From Treponema sp. (GTDB lineage: Bacteria; Spirochaetota; Spirochaetia; Treponematales; Breznakiellaceae): DNA of 6,595 bases. Below are positions 4,694 through 6,595 of this stretch, in pieces. Positions within the stretch are counted from its first letter, which is position 1. Each line of letters starts with the position of its first letter. The notes under the pieces were generated by a model, which saw nothing but the letters and a program-made list of their open reading frames with translations, was not told where the DNA came from and did no database searches. The translations under genes were made by a program, and so were the position numbers. The stretch lies in assembly GCA_031255875.1 (NCBI GenBank), contig JAIRRR010000300.1, positions 1 to 6,595 of the forward strand. Reading direction: 5' to 3'.

Positions 4694-5509
4694 ATGATTG
4701 TCGGCATTGATATAGGCAGCACCACTACCAAGGCGGTCGCGGTCGAAACGGCGCAGGGGTTTCCCGTGATCCGGAAGATCAAAACCAGGGCGGCGGACGC
4801 GGTGACCAGCGCCACCGGGGCCTTCGGCAAGATGATCGTGGAGAACAACATCAGAATGACCGATATTGAGCGGATCATGATCACCGGGGCCGGGGCGGGC
4901 AGCCTTAAAAACGATCTGTTCGGCATTGCCACCGAAAAAGTGGACGAGATACAGGCCGTGGGCATAGGGGGCATGTTCCTTGCCGGAAAAGAAAATATTA
5001 TCATTACCAATATCGGCACCGGCACGGCGATTATCGACGCCCGGCGGGACAGCATCCGCCACCTGGGGGGCACGGGCGTGGGCGGCGGCACCATCCAGGG
5101 GCTGGCGAAGAAGCTGCTTCCAACCTCGGACTTTAACAGTATCATGGCGCTTGCGGAAACGGGGAACCTTAACCAGGTGGATTTGCGTTTGGAAGACATT
5201 ATGGAAAGCGATATCAGCTTTCTTAACAAGGAATCTACCGCGTCCAATTTCGGAAAGATGCTGGACAGTGCGCGGAGCGGCGACATAGCCCTGGGCATTC
5301 TCAACATGGTTTACCAGGTAATAGGGATGCTGTCGGTGTTTGCCGCGAAGAGCCGGAATACCGACAGGGTTGTGGTCACAGGGAACGGCAGCGATAACTC
5401 CATAGGCAAGGCCGTCCTGTCGGTAATTACCGGGATGCACCAGGTCCACTTCGAGTACCCCAAAGACGCCGCCTATACCACCGCTATCGGCGCGGCCCTT
5501 TCGCGCTGA
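4694..5509 (+). CDS. coaW: Type II pantothenate kinase-like (Fumble/CoaW family)
   Basis: It probably phosphorylates pantothenate with ATP, the first step of coenzyme A synthesis, in the cytoplasm. The 271 residues match the length of Staphylococcus aureus CoaW (267). The ASKHA fold motifs are in order: phosphate-1 loop GIDIGSTTTK (4-13), ITGAGAG (63-69), KVDEIQAVG (82-90) whose Glu85 aligns with the catalytic glutamate of the PanK-II/human PANK D-E-L-D motif, phosphate-2 loop NIGTGT (106-111), HLGGTGVGGGTIQGL (123-137), S-T-A-S-N-F-G (181-187), VVTGNG (227-232), and the closing YTTAIGAAL (261-269). S. aureus CoaW carries closely similar segments (GGIGTGGGMIQGL, TAANFG). This makes it a better fit to PanK-II than to the related BadF/BcrA-type ATPases, from which it also differs by lacking cluster-binding cysteines. 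Type II enzymes of the staphylococcal kind resist CoA feedback, but that cannot be read from sequence. It is the last gene of the five-gene run and ends convergent with the histidine kinase. Confidence 0.85.
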   Translation: MIVGIDIGSTTTKAVAVETAQGFPVIRKIKTRAADAVTSATGAFGKMIVENNIRMTDIERIMITGAGAGSLKNDLFGIATEKVDEIQAVGIGGMFLAGKENIIITNIGTGTAIIDARRDSIRHLGGTGVGGGTIQGLAKKLLPTSDFNSIMALAETGNLNQVDLRLEDIMESDISFLNKESTASNFGKMLDSARSGDIALGILNMVYQVIGMLSVFAAKSRNTDRVVVTGNGSDNSIGKAVLSVITGMHQVHFEYPKDAAYTTAIGAALSR

Positions 5510-5512
5510 TCC

Positions 5513-5530
5513 GGGCCTGTTCCACGGCCC
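5513..5530. terminator. Dyad between convergent genes, possible bidirectional terminator
   Basis: GGGCC (5513-5517) and GGCCC (5526-5530) form a 5-bp stem with an 8-base loop, inside the 34-base gap between coaW and the kinase gene. No T-run follows on either strand, so termination here is only suggested by its position. Confidence 0.35.
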
Positions 5531-5543
5531 GCCGCGCAGGGGC

Positions 5544-6595
5544 TCATTTCCCCTTTACCAGTTCCGGCGGGAGCCAGCGGCGGAGGCACTGGGCGAGGGA
5601 CGCGAATTCGATGGGCTTGGACAGAAGGCCGCTGAACTTATGCTCGATGAACATCTGCTCGGCGCCGCCGATTACATTGGCGGTAAGGGCGATAATGGGA
5701 ATTTCGGCATAGCGGCCCCCAAGGCTGCGGATCAGGGCGGTCGCCTCCAGGCCGTCCATTTCGGGCATCATGTGATCCATAAAGATAATGTCGTAATGGT
5801 TCCGCTCCGCCAGCTCTACGGCCTCCCGGCCGCTCTGGGCCGTATCCGCGCTTATGTCGAAAGCGGCAAGCATGACCGAGCAGACTTCCAGGTTGATTTC
5901 TATATCGTCTACCGTCAGGATCTTCGCGTCCGGCGCGCTGAAATCCCCGGTCTCTTCCTGGGGGGCCGCCTGATGGCCCTGGACGGGGACATTCGGGATG
6001 GACACGGAAAAAACCGATCCCTTGCCGTACTCGCTTTTGAGCGAGAGGCTCCCCCCCATAAGCTGGCAAAGCCGGAAACAGATCGCCAGCCCAAGGCCGG
6101 TACCGACGACATTGCGGTTTTTCCGGGTATCAAGCTGCTCGAAGGGCTTGAAGAGCTTTTCCATATCCTCTTCGCGGATACCTATGCCCGTATCCTTTAC
6201 GTCGAAGCGGAGCATGCCGTCCGGGCAGCTTCCGTCCCCGGCCTCCATATAGGCGTTAAATTCAACCCGGCCCTTCGGGGTGTATTTCAGGGCGTTGGAA
6301 AGGAGGTTGGTCAGGACCTGGCGGGTCCGGTTTTCATCCCCCCGGACCGTCTCGGGAAGATCAGGAGCCGCCGTAAAGCGCAGTTCCAGGTTTTTCCCCT
6401 CGAAAAGTATTTTGAACATGGAATGGAGGTTGTCCAGGAGCGCCCGGAGGTTGTAGTCGGAATCGATGATCTCCAGCTTCCCGGCCTCGATTTTGGAGAA
6501 ATCCAGAATATCGTTTATGATAGTCAGAAGGGACCGGGCGGATTTCCTTATATCCTTGAGGTATTTGCCCTGGACATCGGTGAGCTCGGTGCGGC
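5544..6595 (-). CDS. Hybrid sensor histidine kinase, C-terminal portion
   Basis: This is the last 349 or so residues of a hybrid two-component kinase; the gene enters from the right edge with no start in the window. The visible part begins inside HisKA: V-Q-G-K-Y-L-K-D-I-R-K-S-A-R-S, then L-L-T-I-I-N-D-I-L-D-F-S-K-I-E-A-G-K-L (about 6460-6575). The phospho-accepting His box should lie just beyond base 6595. HATPase_c follows, with N box N-L-L-S-N-A-L-K-Y (about 6288-6310), G1 box D-T-G-I-G (6180-6194) and G2 box G-T-G-L-G (6090-6104). After a short linker comes one receiver domain: acidic D-D (about 5935-5945), the phosphorylatable Asp in F-M-D-H-M-M-P-E-M-D-G at codon 5777-5775, the switch Thr in A-L-T-A-N, and Lys in S-K-P-I-E near 5648. 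The protein ends shortly after the receiver, so there is no fused HPt domain, and phosphotransfer onward must use a separate protein. The input signal is unknown. An internal Met at 6419 is not the start, because homology continues upstream of it. Confidence 0.95.
   Translation of the reverse strand, partial: RTELTDVQGKYLKDIRKSARSLLTIINDILDFSKIEAGKLEIIDSDYNLRALLDNLHSMFKILFEGKNLELRFTAAPDLPETVRGDENRTRQVLTNLLSNALKYTPKGRVEFNAYMEAGDGSCPDGMLRFDVKDTGIGIREEDMEKLFKPFEQLDTRKNRNVVGTGLGLAICFRLCQLMGGSLSLKSEYGKGSVFSVSIPNVPVQGHQAAPQEETGDFSAPDAKILTVDDIEINLEVCSVMLAAFDISADTAQSGREAVELAERNHYDIIFMDHMMPEMDGLEATALIRSLGGRYAEIPIIALTANVIGGAEQMFIEHKFSGLLSKPIEFASLAQCLRRWLPPELVKGK

Noticed and set aside
4678..5307. Minus-strand frame of 209 codons opposite coaW
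   Set aside because: The translated product is a repetitive I/S/P/A-rich string without domain features, while the plus strand carries a complete ASKHA kinase.
4097..5449. Long open frame of 450 codons on the minus strand
   Set aside because: It lies opposite the GNAT end, the PF06695 gene and coaW, all with clear family motifs. Its product is low-complexity (rich in R, H, P, A) with no recognisable domain, as expected for an antisense frame in GC-rich DNA.
4694..5509. BadF/BcrA-type dehydratase activator ATPase
   Set aside because: The N-terminal G-I-D-I-G-S-T-T-T-K is shared with that family. However, the iron-sulfur cysteines are missing, and the G-G-T-G-V-G-G-G and S-N-F-G segments and the catalytic Glu region fit type II pantothenate kinases.

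Overview
The window looks like chromosomal DNA of a spirochaete, most probably a Treponema-like (termite-gut or related) lineage. This rests on overall protein style: a ThyX with a DNKQGR-type insertion, a hybrid histidine kinase with a typical linker and ATPase domain, and a fairly GC-rich chromosome with an AT-rich island. It is inference from memory, not a database result. No rRNA, tRNA, CRISPR array or complete insertion sequence is visible.

Left edge (1-about 390): an AT-rich patch on the minus strand carries a VapBC type II toxin-antitoxin pair. The antitoxin is complete, and the PIN-domain toxin runs off the window after 38 codons. Its promoter region and ribosome-binding site are readable. 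The 309 bases between vapB and thyX (308-616) hold no gene. They contain the vapB promoter, a roughly 120-bp non-coding element made of three consecutive hairpins and bounded by 12-bp inverted repeats that end in TA (MITE-like), a GC-rich hairpin, and the thyX promoter.

Middle (617-5509): all genes are on the plus strand. thyX (flavin-dependent thymidylate synthase) is followed by a 90-base gap with a weak hairpin and an AT-rich 16-bp palindrome. Then comes a tightly packed five-gene run: a sugar-nucleotide-type nucleotidyltransferase, a six-helix membrane diguanylate cyclase, a GNAT acetyltransferase of the phosphinothricin acetyltransferase type, a small PF06695 membrane protein, and a type II pantothenate kinase. 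Gaps are 8, -4, 3 and 2 bases (or a 4-base overlap at the last junction), so these five are almost certainly one transcript with translational coupling. The gene products do not form a single known pathway. They mix cell-envelope precursor chemistry, c-di-GMP signalling, acetyl-CoA use, membrane transport or lipid handling, and CoA synthesis.

Right edge (5544-6595): on the minus strand, convergent with the pantothenate kinase and separated from it by 34 bases, lies the C-terminal part of a hybrid sensor histidine kinase (end of HisKA, full HATPase_c, full receiver). Its N-terminus and phospho-accepting histidine lie outside the window.

The best candidates for something undescribed are the modular hairpin element at 392-515 and the unusual c-di-GMP/CoA operon. 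Nothing in the window is clear evidence of a wholly new system.
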